A stretch of 64,000 nt of DNA, taken from contig NZ_CANMDU010000002.1 of assembly GCF_947496775.1 (NCBI RefSeq), positions 186,001-250,000 of the forward strand. The letters are read 5' to 3'. This document shows positions 52,440-60,519 of the stretch, piece by piece. Position numbers and translations under genes: made by a program. Each line of letters opens with the position of its first letter. Within the stretch, counting starts at the first letter, position 1. The notes under the pieces are model-generated. The model ran no database searches. It was not told the origin of the DNA and was given only the letters and a program-made list of their open reading frames with translations. This DNA comes from an uncultured Maribacter sp. GTDB taxonomy: Bacteria > Bacteroidota > Bacteroidia > Flavobacteriales > Flavobacteriaceae.

Positions 52440-53837
52440 TTAGTTAAGACTACCAACCATTTCTTCTGGTTTAACCCAGTCATCGTAATCTTCCGCCGTA
52501 ACGTAACCTAAGTTAACTGCTTCTTCTTTTAATGTAGTTCCATTTTTGTGGGCAGTATTTGCAATTTCAGCAGCTTTATAATATCCAATTTTAGTATTTA
52601 AAGCAGTTACAAGCATTAAAGAGTTGTTTAGTAATTCTTTAATAACGCTATGGTTTGGTTCTATTCCCGCAGCACAATGAATATCAAAACTAATACAAGC
52701 ATCTCCAATTAATTGGGCAGATTGCAATATATTGGCAGCCATTAGTGGTTTAAAAACATTTAGTTCATAATGTCCTTGTGTTCCTCCTATGGATATGGCT
52801 ACGTCGTTACCCATTACTTGTGCGCAAACCATGGTAAGTGCTTCGCATTGTGTTGGGTTTACTTTTCCCGGCATAATAGAACTTCCAGGTTCATTAGCAG
52901 GGATAATAATTTCTCCAATTCCTGAGCGAGGTCCCGAGGCCATCATTCTTATATCATTAGCTATTTTGTTTAAAGAAACTGCTAATTGTTTTAGGGCACC
53001 ATGGCTTTCTACAATTGCATCATGAGCAGCAAGTGCTTCAAATTTATTTTCAGCCGTAATGAAAGGAAAACCAGAAAATTCAGCGATATATTTAGCAACT
53101 AAAACATCATACCCTTTCGGAGTATTTAACCCTGTTCCTACAGCAGTACCTCCTAAAGCTAATTCACTTAAATGACTTAAAGTATTTTCTAACGCCTTTA
53201 ATCCATGATCTAGCTGAGATACATAGCCAGAGAACTCTTGTCCTAAGGTTAGGGGGGTAGCATCCATTAAATGGGTTCTACCAATTTTTACTACATTGTT
53301 AAATTCTTTTGCTTTTTTAGCGAAAGTGTCTCTTAGTTGGCTTACACCAGGAATAGTAGTTTCTAATATCTTTTTGTAAGCAGCAATGTGCATTCCTGTC
53401 GGAAAGGTGTCATTGGAAGATTGAGATTTGTTTACATCGTCATTTGGTTGAATAGTTTTTTCTCCTTCTCCTATTTTTTTTCCTGCAATTTCATGCGCAC
53501 GGTTTGCAATAACCTCGTTTACATTCATATTGCTTTGCGTACCAGAACCAGTTTGCCAAATAACCAAGGGAAATTGATTATCGTGCATTCCAGTTAAAAT
53601 TTCATCGCAAACTTTTGCTATTAAGTCTCTTTTTTCAACAGCCAAAACACCTAAATCGTAATTAGCGTAAGCGGCAGCCTTTTTTAAATATGCAAAGCCA
53701 TAAACAATATCCAACGGCATGGATGCAGATGGACCTATTTTAAAATTATTTCTGGAGCGTTCTGTTTGTGCTCCCCAATATTTATCACTTGGGACCTTAA
53801 CTTCTCCCATAGTGTCTTTTTCTATTCTAAAGCTCAT
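52440..53837 (-). CDS. fumC: Class II fumarate hydratase
   Basis: TCA-cycle enzyme for the reversible hydration of fumarate to L-malate, iron-independent homotetramer. The 465-residue protein has the usual N-terminal [25 protein letters not shown], the substrate motif [26 protein letters not shown], and the superfamily signature [11 protein letters not shown] with catalytic Ser. Length fits. It stands alone with its own promoter-like element. Confidence 0.98.
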   Translation of the reverse strand: MSFRIEKDTMGEVKVPSDKYWGAQTERSRNNFKIGPSASMPLDIVYGFAYLKKAAAYANYDLGVLAVEKRDLIAKVCDEILTGMHDNQFPLVIWQTGSGTQSNMNVNEVIANRAHEIAGKKIGEGEKTIQPNDDVNKSQSSNDTFPTGMHIAAYKKILETTIPGVSQLRDTFAKKAKEFNNVVKIGRTHLMDATPLTLGQEFSGYVSQLDHGLKALENTLSHLSELALGGTAVGTGLNTPKGYDVLVAKYIAEFSGFPFITAENKFEALAAHDAIVESHGALKQLAVSLNKIANDIRMMASGPRSGIGEIIIPANEPGSSIMPGKVNPTQCEALTMVCAQVMGNDVAISIGGTQGHYELNVFKPLMAANILQSAQLIGDACISFDIHCAAGIEPNHSVIKELLNNSLMLVTALNTKIGYYKAAEIANTAHKNGTTLKEEAVNLGYVTAEDYDDWVKPEEMVGSLN

Positions 53838-53860
53838 TGTTAAAAAGATTTTGTTTGTAT

Positions 53861-53868
53861 CAAAGGTA
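53861..53868 (-). promoter_or_regulatory. -7 element of fumC
   Basis: TACCTTTG on the minus strand, a perfect -7 match, 24 bases upstream of the fumC ATG. No clear -33 element. Confidence 0.5.
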
Positions 53869-54084
53869 GGGTATTACGTATTTATATCCATCTATTTTAT
53901 GCTGTAATTACGGCTATTATTGTTATAAAAGTAGCTTTTTAAGCTATAGTTGTTCTGTCATAATTGGACTTAGAATGTGCAATGATTTTGATCATGTTTT
54001 TCTTAATTAGTACATGTTTATTATCTAAGTAAAGGCTAAGTTTAAAAATTAAGAAAATCAATTGTCTATTTTTTTTTAATTTGA

Positions 54085-54117
54085 TTTGCAGTTTTAATGT
54101 TTTTAAAAGTATCTTTG
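54085..54117 (+). promoter_or_regulatory. Promoter of the 58-residue membrane protein gene
   Basis: TTTG (54085-54088), a 21-base spacer and a perfect TATCTTTG (54110-54117), 20 bases before the ATG at 54138. The longer frame from 54081 would start upstream of the promoter and is rejected. Confidence 0.6.
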
Positions 54118-54137
54118 CATCGTTAATATTATATACC

Positions 54138-54314
54138 ATGTTTGACTTTGACCAATATTTAGGATTTTTATCATTTTTAACCATTTTAACCATAGGGTTT
54201 TGGTTAATGATTTTCTTGTTAACTTTTGTAGTGCCTTATTGGTTATTCGGTAATATTAAAGAATTATTAAAAGAAAGACGGGAGGCTAAACGAGCTGCTC
54301 GTGGAGAAGCATAA
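54138..54314 (+). CDS. Small membrane protein (58 aa), function unknown
   Basis: Begins MFDFDQYLGFLSFLTILTIG. One long or two short hydrophobic helices (about 9-40, to FVVPYWLFGN), then a strongly basic amphipathic tail (IKELLKERREAKRAARGEA). Inferred topology: tail in the cytoplasm. The start ATG is fixed by a promoter just upstream. It ends before a palindromic terminator shared with the convergent Gly/Tyr-rich gene. I do not recognise a named family. Confidence 0.75.
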   Translation: MFDFDQYLGFLSFLTILTIGFWLMIFLLTFVVPYWLFGNIKELLKERREAKRAARGEA

Positions 54315-54315
54315 T

Positions 54316-54351
54316 AAAAAAGGGATGAAATTCAAATTTCATCCCTTTTTT
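54316..54351. terminator. Bidirectional terminator
   Basis: GGGATGAAA and TTTCATCCC (9 base pairs, extendable to 11) with A-run before and T-run after, between the convergent genes ending at 54314 and 54372. Confidence 0.88.
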
Positions 54352-54371
54352 ATTATTGGTTTTGTTTGTCT

Positions 54372-54887
54372 CTAATCTTTGGAGTTCTTTTTCTTCTTCT
54401 TTTTTTTCTTTTTCTTGTTTTCCTTTTTTGTTTTGGCAATACCTTTCTTTTGCATGGCAACAAAAGCATCGTACTTTTCTATTGGTAGACCAGCTTTAAG
54501 TTCTGCATCTTGGTTCTTAGTTATTTTTTCCATCCCAGCTCTCATTTGTTCTGGGCTGAGTTCCAAAATTTGCATTTCTATCCTTTGTTGTAGATATTTC
54601 TTTAAAACTGAGCTTAATACGGCGGTTTCAAATTCATTAAGATTTAATGCTTCTGTAATATTTGGCATTTCGTTATCCACTATTTGAGCTGCAGTTTTTG
54701 GTTCTTCCTTTTTAGGAGTAGTCTCAACTTGCGGTATAGAATTACGTTGCCTACCATAGCCTCCTCTGCCATAACCTCCGCCACCATAACCATAGCCACC
54801 ACCTCCATAACCGTATTGTGCTTGTAATTCACCGCCCAATAAAAGTATGGTAGCCAGAGTCAAAAAACATTTTATATTTAATTTCAT
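54372..54887 (-). CDS. Secreted Gly/Tyr-rich protein with a poly-lysine tail
   Basis: A 171-residue protein in four parts: Sec signal (LATILLLGGELQAQ), a Gly/Tyr/Arg low-complexity segment (about 24-47, repeats of YGGGGYG), a Pro/Thr/Lys linker, and a helical domain (about 70-150, ITEALNLNEFETAVLSSVLKKYLQQR ... LSPEQMRAGMEKITK). The C-terminal tail is rich in lysine (about 13 Lys in the last 18 residues). The helical domain is reminiscent of Spy/LTxxQ-type periplasmic proteins with the LSPEQ phrase, but I do not insist. The lysine codons alternate AAA/AAG, so the tail is not a simple homopolymer artefact. Confidence 0.8.
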   Translation of the reverse strand: MKLNIKCFLTLATILLLGGELQAQYGYGGGGYGYGGGGYGRGGYGRQRNSIPQVETTPKKEEPKTAAQIVDNEMPNITEALNLNEFETAVLSSVLKKYLQQRIEMQILELSPEQMRAGMEKITKNQDAELKAGLPIEKYDAFVAMQKKGIAKTKKENKKKKKKKKKKNSKD

Positions 54888-54990
54888 TGCTTTTAAATTA
54901 TAAATTTATAGTCTAATAGTTTTCTATTATAACAATTTGATATTCAATAAATGTACCAATAATTTTAGAAATTTATAAAAAAGGATAAAA

Positions 54991-55335
54991 CTACTCCATT
55001 AATAATTTTATATTTTCAGGAGGTCTTCCTATAGTAGCTTTATTATCTTTAACCACGATGGGTCTTTCAATTAATTTAGGATAAGTTAGCATAGCTTCAA
55101 TTATTTCATCATCAGAAAGTGTTTTTCCTTTGAACAATTCTTTCCAGATGGCTTCATTTTTTCGAATTAATTGTATAGGAGTAATTCCCAAACGTGTAAT
55201 GACTTCTTGTAGTTCTTCTTTAGAAGGTACTTCTTCTAAATATTTAATTACTTTAAATTCTTTTCCGGAATCTTCAAGAATTTGTAATCCTTGTCTAGAT
55301 TTACTGCATCTTGGGTTATGGTATATTTTTATCAT
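54991..55335 (-). CDS. arsC: ArsC-family (arsenate reductase-like) protein
   Basis: A 114-residue thioredoxin-fold protein with Cys10 in NPRCSKSRQG, the active-site cysteine of glutaredoxin-dependent arsenate reductases, and the later ERPIVVKDNKATIGRPPE block (conserved Arg-Pro). Close relatives such as YfgD may have other substrates, so arsenate reduction is only presumed. It starts 9 bases after the prfB stop on the same strand; co-transcription is likely but without functional meaning. No arsB/arsR genes are near. Confidence 0.9.
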   Translation of the reverse strand: MIKIYHNPRCSKSRQGLQILEDSGKEFKVIKYLEEVPSKEELQEVITRLGITPIQLIRKNEAIWKELFKGKTLSDDEIIEAMLTYPKLIERPIVVKDNKATIGRPPENIKLLME

Positions 55336-55344
55336 AATTAGTTT

Positions 55345-56440
55345 TTATTCTTCTTTTTGACCCATCATCATTAGATAGGCTTTTAAAAACTGTCCAATTT
55401 CGCCATCCATCACTGCATCTACATTTCCTGTTTCTTTGGCAGTTCTAACATCTTTAACCAATTTGTAAGGATGCATAACATAATTACGAATTTGAGAGCC
55501 CCATTCAATTTTCATCTTACTAGATTCTATTTCTTGTCTGGCTTCCATTTTTTTTCGTAATTCAATCTCGTATAATTGCGATTTGAGCATTTTTAATGCT
55601 GTAGCTCTATTGTCATGTTGACTTCTAGAGTCGGAACAAGAAATTTGAATACCACTTGGCTTGTGGGTAAGCTGAACTTTGGTTTCTACTTTGTTTACAT
55701 TTTGTCCGCCAGCTCCACTAGAACGAGCTGTAGTTATTTCAATATCAGCGGGGTTAATAGCAATCTCGATACTGTCATCTACAAGTGGGTATACGTAAAC
55801 AGAAGCAAAAGATGTATGCCTTTTAGCGTTACTGTCAAAAGGGGAAATACGTACCAAACGATGCACCCCATTTTCACCTTTTAACCAACCAAAAGCAAAT
55901 TCTCCATCAATTTCTAAAGTAACAGTTTTAATACCAGCTACATCTCCTTCTTGGTAGTTAAGCTCTTTTACTTTGTAACCGTTTTTTTCGCTCCACATCA
56001 TATACATACGCATGAGCATTGCTGCCCAATCGCAACTTTCCGTACCTCCAGCACCTGCAGTAATTTGAAGAACAGCAGTAAGTTCGTCACCTTCGTCAGA
56101 GAGCATATTTTTAAACTCTAAATCCTCAATGGAATCTAAAGTCTTTTTATAATGAGCTTCAACCTCTTCTTCGGAAACATCTCCTTCCTTTAAAAATTCA
56201 AGGAGAACCTCAAAATCATTAACTAGATTTTCTGCTGCTGTATAATCGTCTACCCATTTCTTTTTCGATTGGATAAATTTCATATGTTCTTGGGCTTTTT
56301 GAGCATTATCCCAAAAATCTGGAGCCAAGGTTTTTTCTTGTTCGTTTTCTATTTCAATAAGTTTGGCATCAACGTCAAAGATACCTCCTTAACGCACCAA
56401 GGCGATCAAATAGACCTGTGTAATGGTCTGTAGTTATCAT
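55345..56440 (-). CDS. prfB: Peptide chain release factor 2, with programmed +1 frameshift
   Basis: RF2 recognises UGA and UAA stop codons. The ATG is at 56440; 21 codons ([11 protein letters not shown] to RRYL) lead to an in-frame TGA (56377-56375) in the sequence AGGAGG-TAT-CTT-TGA-C. Skipping one base after CTT yields Asp and then the main frame ([14 protein letters not shown]...), to a total of 364 residues. Motifs of the main part are [15 protein letters not shown] (SPF stop recognition) and [14 protein letters not shown] (GGQ). The frameshift is autoregulatory: RF2 shortage favours the shift. A promoter precedes the ATG. Confidence 0.97.
56374..56389 (-). promoter_or_regulatory. Programmed +1 frameshift site of prfB
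   Basis: AGGAGG (56389-56384) three bases before the slippery CTT-TGA-C (56380-56374), as in other bacteria. This Shine-Dalgarno-like element acts here on elongating ribosomes, while the genes in the window lack such elements before their starts. Confidence 0.95.
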
Positions 56441-56457
56441 TGTAATTTCATTTTTAG

Positions 56458-56487
56458 CAAAAATAGAATATAAGTATGGTTGTGCAA
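56458..56487 (-). promoter_or_regulatory. Promoter of prfB
   Basis: On the minus strand TTG (56487-56485), 19 bases, then a perfect TATTTTTG (56465-56458), 17 bases before the prfB ATG. Confidence 0.65.
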
Positions 56488-56526
56488 TCTATTTTCTATA
56501 AATTTAGAAAATCAATTACTTGTATT

Positions 56527-58923
56527 ATGAAACAATTTTATGTCTTTGGGCTTATTCTATTTATATCCGTAAATATTAAAGCACAATTTACAGAAAACAG
56601 GAAAGAATATAGTAAGTATACTGGGTTATACAGTTTTTTTTATGATGATAAGAAGGATAAGGTTTATTTAGAGGTTTCAGAACTTAATAAGGAGTTTTTA
56701 TATGTGTATTCTTTAAGTAGTGGTATAGGAAGTAATGATATTGGTTTAGACAGGGGGCAATTAGGAAATGAGCAGGTTGTTTATTTTAAGAAAGCAGGAA
56801 ATAAATTATTGTTGGTACAGCCAAACCTTAAGTATAGAGCATTAACTAATAACACTTTAGAGAAAAAGTCAGTAGAGCAAGCTTTTGCTACATCTGTACT
56901 ATATGGTTTTAAAATTGAAGAAGAGAAAAATGGAAAGTATATTATTGATATATCCAATTTCTTAATGCAAGACACGCATGGAGTTTCCAAAAGATTAAAA
57001 CAACTAAAACAAGGGAATTATAGTTTAGATCTTTCTAAGAGTGCCTTTGATTTAGAAAGAACTAAAGCATTTCCTAAAAATGTAGAGTTTGATGTTCTTT
57101 TAACTTTTACAGGAGAAGCACAAGGAAGACACATAAAATCAGTTGCACCAAATAGTAGTAGAATTACGGTAGCGCAACACCATTCTTTTATTGCTTTGCC
57201 CGATAATGGATATAAAAAACGTGTTTTCGACCCGCGATGTGGATCTTACCCCTTTTCTTATTATGACTATGCTACTCCAGTACAAGAGTCTATTACAAAG
57301 AGGTATGTAACTAGACATAGACTAGAAAAAAAGAATAAGGACGCAGTAATTAGTGAAGCAGTGGAACCTATTGTGTATTACTTGGATAATGGTACGCCAG
57401 AGCCCGTTCGTTCTGCTTTGTTAGAAGGAGGAAGATGGTGGAACCAGGCTTTTGAAGCAATAGGGTATAAAAACGCGTTTCAGCTAAAAATACTACCAGA
57501 TGATGCAGATCCGTTAGATGTTAGATATAATGTTATTCAATGGGTACACCGTTCTACTAGGGGGTGGAGCTATGGCAGTAGTATTACAGATCCGCGAACC
57601 GGAGAAATTATAAAAGGGCATGTAAGTTTAGGGAGTTTACGTATTAGACAAGATTTTTTAATAGCTCAAGCATTAATGAATAAGCCTTTTGCAGAAAGAG
57701 ACGATAATTACCAAACGATGTTAGATTTGGCTATTGCTAGAATCCGCCAGCTTTCAGCCCATGAAATAGGACACACATTAGGTTTTGCTCATAATTTTGC
57801 TGCTAGTGCCGTAAATAGAGCATCTGTTATGGATTATCCGCACCCTCAATTTTCTATTAAGGAAAATGAGATAGATTTTTCTAATGCTTATGCATCGGGA
57901 ATAGGGGAATGGGATAAGGTTACAGTAGCATATTCATATTCCGAATTTTCAAGTAAGAATGAGGAAAAAAAAGGATTAAATGAAATATTAAAAAGAGCTC
58001 AAAATCAAGGACTACGTTATATTTCTGACCAAGATGCAAGGCCTGCAGGTGGTGCTCATGCACTTGCTCATTTGTGGGATAATGGCAAAAGCATAACCGA
58101 TGCGTTGGAGGAAGTGTTAAAAGTAAGAAAACTGGCTATAGAAAATTTTTCGGAAGACAACATAAAAAAGGGTGAGGCCTACGCAGTTTTAGAGGATGTT
58201 TTTGCTCCAGTATACTTTTTTCATAGGTATCAAACCGAAGCGGCTACAAAGATAGTTGGAGGTTTGGATTATAATTATACAACAAAAGGAGACGGGCAAT
58301 TTACGGTAAAAGTCATTCCTGAAAACGAACAAACAAAAGCTTTAAATAGTATCCTTAAAACTTTGGATGCTAGTGTAGTTGCTATTCCTAAAAACAAATT
58401 GGCTTTGTTTCCTCCACGCGCCATTGGTTATGGAAAATCTAGAGAATCTTTAATGGGGAGAACTGGAGTCTCGTTTGATGCTCTTTCTGCGGCAGAAACA
58501 GTAGCAGATATGACCCTTAGGTTTTTATTACACCCTGAGAGAGCATCTAGATTAATTCAACAAAAAGCCTTAGATAATAATAATTTAGGGTTAAATAAAG
58601 TGTTAGTCTCTTTAATTGATAATACTATAAAAAAAACGCATAAAGATATTTATTTTCAGCAAGTACAAAATACTATAAACTATAGGGTTTTATATTATCT
58701 AATGCAGCTTGCAAATAATGAAAAAGTGCACGCTCAAGTAAATGCACTAGCTTATTTAAAGTTAAATGAGCTTCAAGGAGTTCTTGCAAGTAAAAGTGAT
58801 ATGAATTCTTTAGAAATGTATAGAAGAATTGTTGATTTTAAAGAGAATCCGAGAAATTTTGCAATAATAAACTCCCCTAAAATTCCTGACGGGTCACCAA
58901 TAGGAATGAATTGTATGCATTAA
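56527..58923 (+). CDS. Exported zinc metalloprotease (HEXXH, DUF5117/DUF5118 type)
   Basis: A 798-residue protein with a Sec signal (MKQFYVFGLILFISVNIKAQ). The N-terminal half carries DUF5118/DUF5117-like beta-rich parts (YLEVSELNKEFLYVYSLSSG) and the middle has the zinc site RQLSAHEIGHTLGFAHNF (HEIGH-x5-H) with MDYPHP as a likely Met-turn. The C-terminal 300 residues are helical. The family is widespread in Bacteroidota and assumed to digest peptides outside the cell or in the periplasm. The ATG at 56527 is preferred because it begins the signal; the frame is open 17 codons further. Confidence 0.93.
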   Translation: MKQFYVFGLILFISVNIKAQFTENRKEYSKYTGLYSFFYDDKKDKVYLEVSELNKEFLYVYSLSSGIGSNDIGLDRGQLGNEQVVYFKKAGNKLLLVQPNLKYRALTNNTLEKKSVEQAFATSVLYGFKIEEEKNGKYIIDISNFLMQDTHGVSKRLKQLKQGNYSLDLSKSAFDLERTKAFPKNVEFDVLLTFTGEAQGRHIKSVAPNSSRITVAQHHSFIALPDNGYKKRVFDPRCGSYPFSYYDYATPVQESITKRYVTRHRLEKKNKDAVISEAVEPIVYYLDNGTPEPVRSALLEGGRWWNQAFEAIGYKNAFQLKILPDDADPLDVRYNVIQWVHRSTRGWSYGSSITDPRTGEIIKGHVSLGSLRIRQDFLIAQALMNKPFAERDDNYQTMLDLAIARIRQLSAHEIGHTLGFAHNFAASAVNRASVMDYPHPQFSIKENEIDFSNAYASGIGEWDKVTVAYSYSEFSSKNEEKKGLNEILKRAQNQGLRYISDQDARPAGGAHALAHLWDNGKSITDALEEVLKVRKLAIENFSEDNIKKGEAYAVLEDVFAPVYFFHRYQTEAATKIVGGLDYNYTTKGDGQFTVKVIPENEQTKALNSILKTLDASVVAIPKNKLALFPPRAIGYGKSRESLMGRTGVSFDALSAAETVADMTLRFLLHPERASRLIQQKALDNNNLGLNKVLVSLIDNTIKKTHKDIYFQQVQNTINYRVLYYLMQLANNEKVHAQVNALAYLKLNELQGVLASKSDMNSLEMYRRIVDFKENPRNFAIINSPKIPDGSPIGMNCMH

Positions 58924-58949
58924 ATTTAATTATAATAAACAGTACTATT

Positions 58950-59975
58950 TTGAAGATAAATTTAATAAGCGATACAGTTGCTAAACCATCTAAAGCAATG
59001 TTAGAAGCTATGATGCAGGCAGAAGTGGGGGATGATGTGTTTAAGGAAGATCCTACTGTAAATACTTTAGAAAATAAAGTAGCGAATATGTTCGGTAAAG
59101 AAGCAGCATTATTTTTTCCAAGTGGAACAATGGCAAATCAAACTGCTATAAAATTACATACCAATCCTGGGGATCAATTAATTTGCGATAAATACTCTCA
59201 TATCTATAATTATGAAGGAGGTGGCGTTAGTTTTAATAGTGGAGTATGTTGTAAATTGTTAGATGGGGATAGGGGAATGGTAACCGCTGTCCAAGTAGAA
59301 GAAGCGATTAATCCTCCAGATTTTTATCATAGTCCATTAACAACATTGGTAAGTATTGAAAATACTGCAAACAAAGGCGGTGGTGCTTGTTGGGAATTTT
59401 CGGAATTGGAAAAAATTAAAAACGTATGTAAGACTAATAATTTGAGGTATCATTTGGATGGTGCTCGATTATGGAACGCTCTAGTATCTAAAGGGGAAAC
59501 GCCAAAGCAATATGGGGCTTGTTTTGATACTATCAGTGTTTGTTTAAGTAAAGGTTTAGGATGTCCTGTAGGATCCGTTTTGGTCGGAAGTAAAGATGCA
59601 ATGAATAAGGCTTTGCGAATTCGTAAGATTTTTGGAGGAGGTATGCGTCAGTCGGGTTACTTGGCGGCAGCAGGAATTTATGCTTTGGATAACAACATAG
59701 AAAGATTAAAAAAGGACCACGATAAAGCAAAGGAAATTGGTAAAATACTATCTACCTTATCTTTTATTAAAAAAGTGGAACCTATTGAAACCAATATTGT
59801 AATTTTTGAAATAGATGAAAATTATAAATCTGAAACGGAATTTATAAATCAGCTTTCAAAACATGGGGTATTGTTAATTGGAATGGGGCAAGGTAAATTA
59901 AGGATAGTTACGCATTTAGATTATACCAAAGAACAACATGAAGCATTTTTGTCGATTTTGTTAAGTTTAAAGTAA
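58950..59975 (+). CDS. ltaE: Low-specificity L-threonine aldolase
   Basis: PLP enzyme that cleaves L-threonine (and allo-threonine) to glycine and acetaldehyde. The 341-residue protein has MKINLISDTVAKPS at the start (from TTG 58950), DDVFKEDPTVNTLE, HIYNYEGGGV, HLDGARLWNA and the PLP-Lys in SVCLSKGLGCPVGSVL (about 197-212). A longer frame from ATG 58911 adds 13 residues (MYALNLIIINSTI) and would overlap the metalloprotease stop; the short form fits the family better. It ends in a 9-base overlap with the convergent DUF1508 gene. Confidence 0.93.
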   Translation: MKINLISDTVAKPSKAMLEAMMQAEVGDDVFKEDPTVNTLENKVANMFGKEAALFFPSGTMANQTAIKLHTNPGDQLICDKYSHIYNYEGGGVSFNSGVCCKLLDGDRGMVTAVQVEEAINPPDFYHSPLTTLVSIENTANKGGGACWEFSELEKIKNVCKTNNLRYHLDGARLWNALVSKGETPKQYGACFDTISVCLSKGLGCPVGSVLVGSKDAMNKALRIRKIFGGGMRQSGYLAAAGIYALDNNIERLKKDHDKAKEIGKILSTLSFIKKVEPIETNIVIFEIDENYKSETEFINQLSKHGVLLIGMGQGKLRIVTHLDYTKEQHEAFLSILLSLK

Positions 59976-60332
59976 GTCCGCTTCAGATAAAGAGTTAATT
60001 CTTCTTTTTAAATTAGAAATACCATTTTCTAAACCCGCTTCAGAAGAATATAATTGACTATGACCTATTAAGGAGCCATGTTCATTTTTGAGATTGTAAA
60101 GAAACTTCCCTTCGAAATTTGTCTTTCTTTCGAAAGATAACTCTTTTGAAGGACTAGATTTTAAATATTCTATAGTATTAGAAGCTTCTTTTTTATTAGA
60201 AAAAGAAATGCTAGTTAATAAAACTTTTCCATTTTGAGCTTTTAATTTAAAGCGATATTCGTTTTCATTGTCTTTCTTTATAAGTACCATAGTAGAGAGG
60301 ATTAGTTCTTTTAAAGTTAAATTATTTTTCAT
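59967..60332 (-). CDS. DUF1508 (YegP-like) protein with two repeats
   Basis: A 121-residue soluble protein. Two tandem copies of the short DUF1508 motif are visible: EYRFKLKAQNGKVLLTSISFSNKKEASNTI and FLYNLKNEHGSLIGHSQLYSSEAGLENGI (F-x-L-K-A-x-N-G-x-V-L pattern). Function unknown. I take ATG 60332 as the start; the frame is open to a TTG at 60359, and a shorter start at Met24 of that frame (MVLIKKDNENEYRF) is also possible. Codon use is normal. Confidence 0.85.
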   Translation of the reverse strand: MKNNLTLKELILSTMVLIKKDNENEYRFKLKAQNGKVLLTSISFSNKKEASNTIEYLKSSPSKELSFERKTNFEGKFLYNLKNEHGSLIGHSQLYSSEAGLENGISNLKRRINSLSEADLL

Positions 60333-60519
60333 AGAAACAAAACATCTGTAACGTTTCAAAATGTTAACTTTTTCTAAATAAAAGATGTATTTTGTCGGGC
60401 ATTTTATGCGTTTTATCGATTATTATGGTATTTTAGCCCTTAGTTAATGCAATTTTTTCCTGTTAGAGGTAAATTCGCTTGACTATAATTATTTAACATT
60501 AATTAACACTATTACCATT

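Larger units (their letters stand above)
53838..54137. other. 300-base divergent region between fumC and a small membrane protein gene
   Basis: It holds promoter elements for both sides: TACCTTTG for fumC (minus strand, 53868-53861) and TTTG-N21-TATCTTTG for the plus-strand gene at 54138. A minus-strand frame of 84 codons (53939-54193) is Lys/Asn-rich and has no other support. Confidence 0.55.

Noticed and set aside
53939-54193. 84-codon minus-strand frame
   Set aside because: Lys/Asn-rich, overlaps the promoter and start of the better supported 54138 gene.
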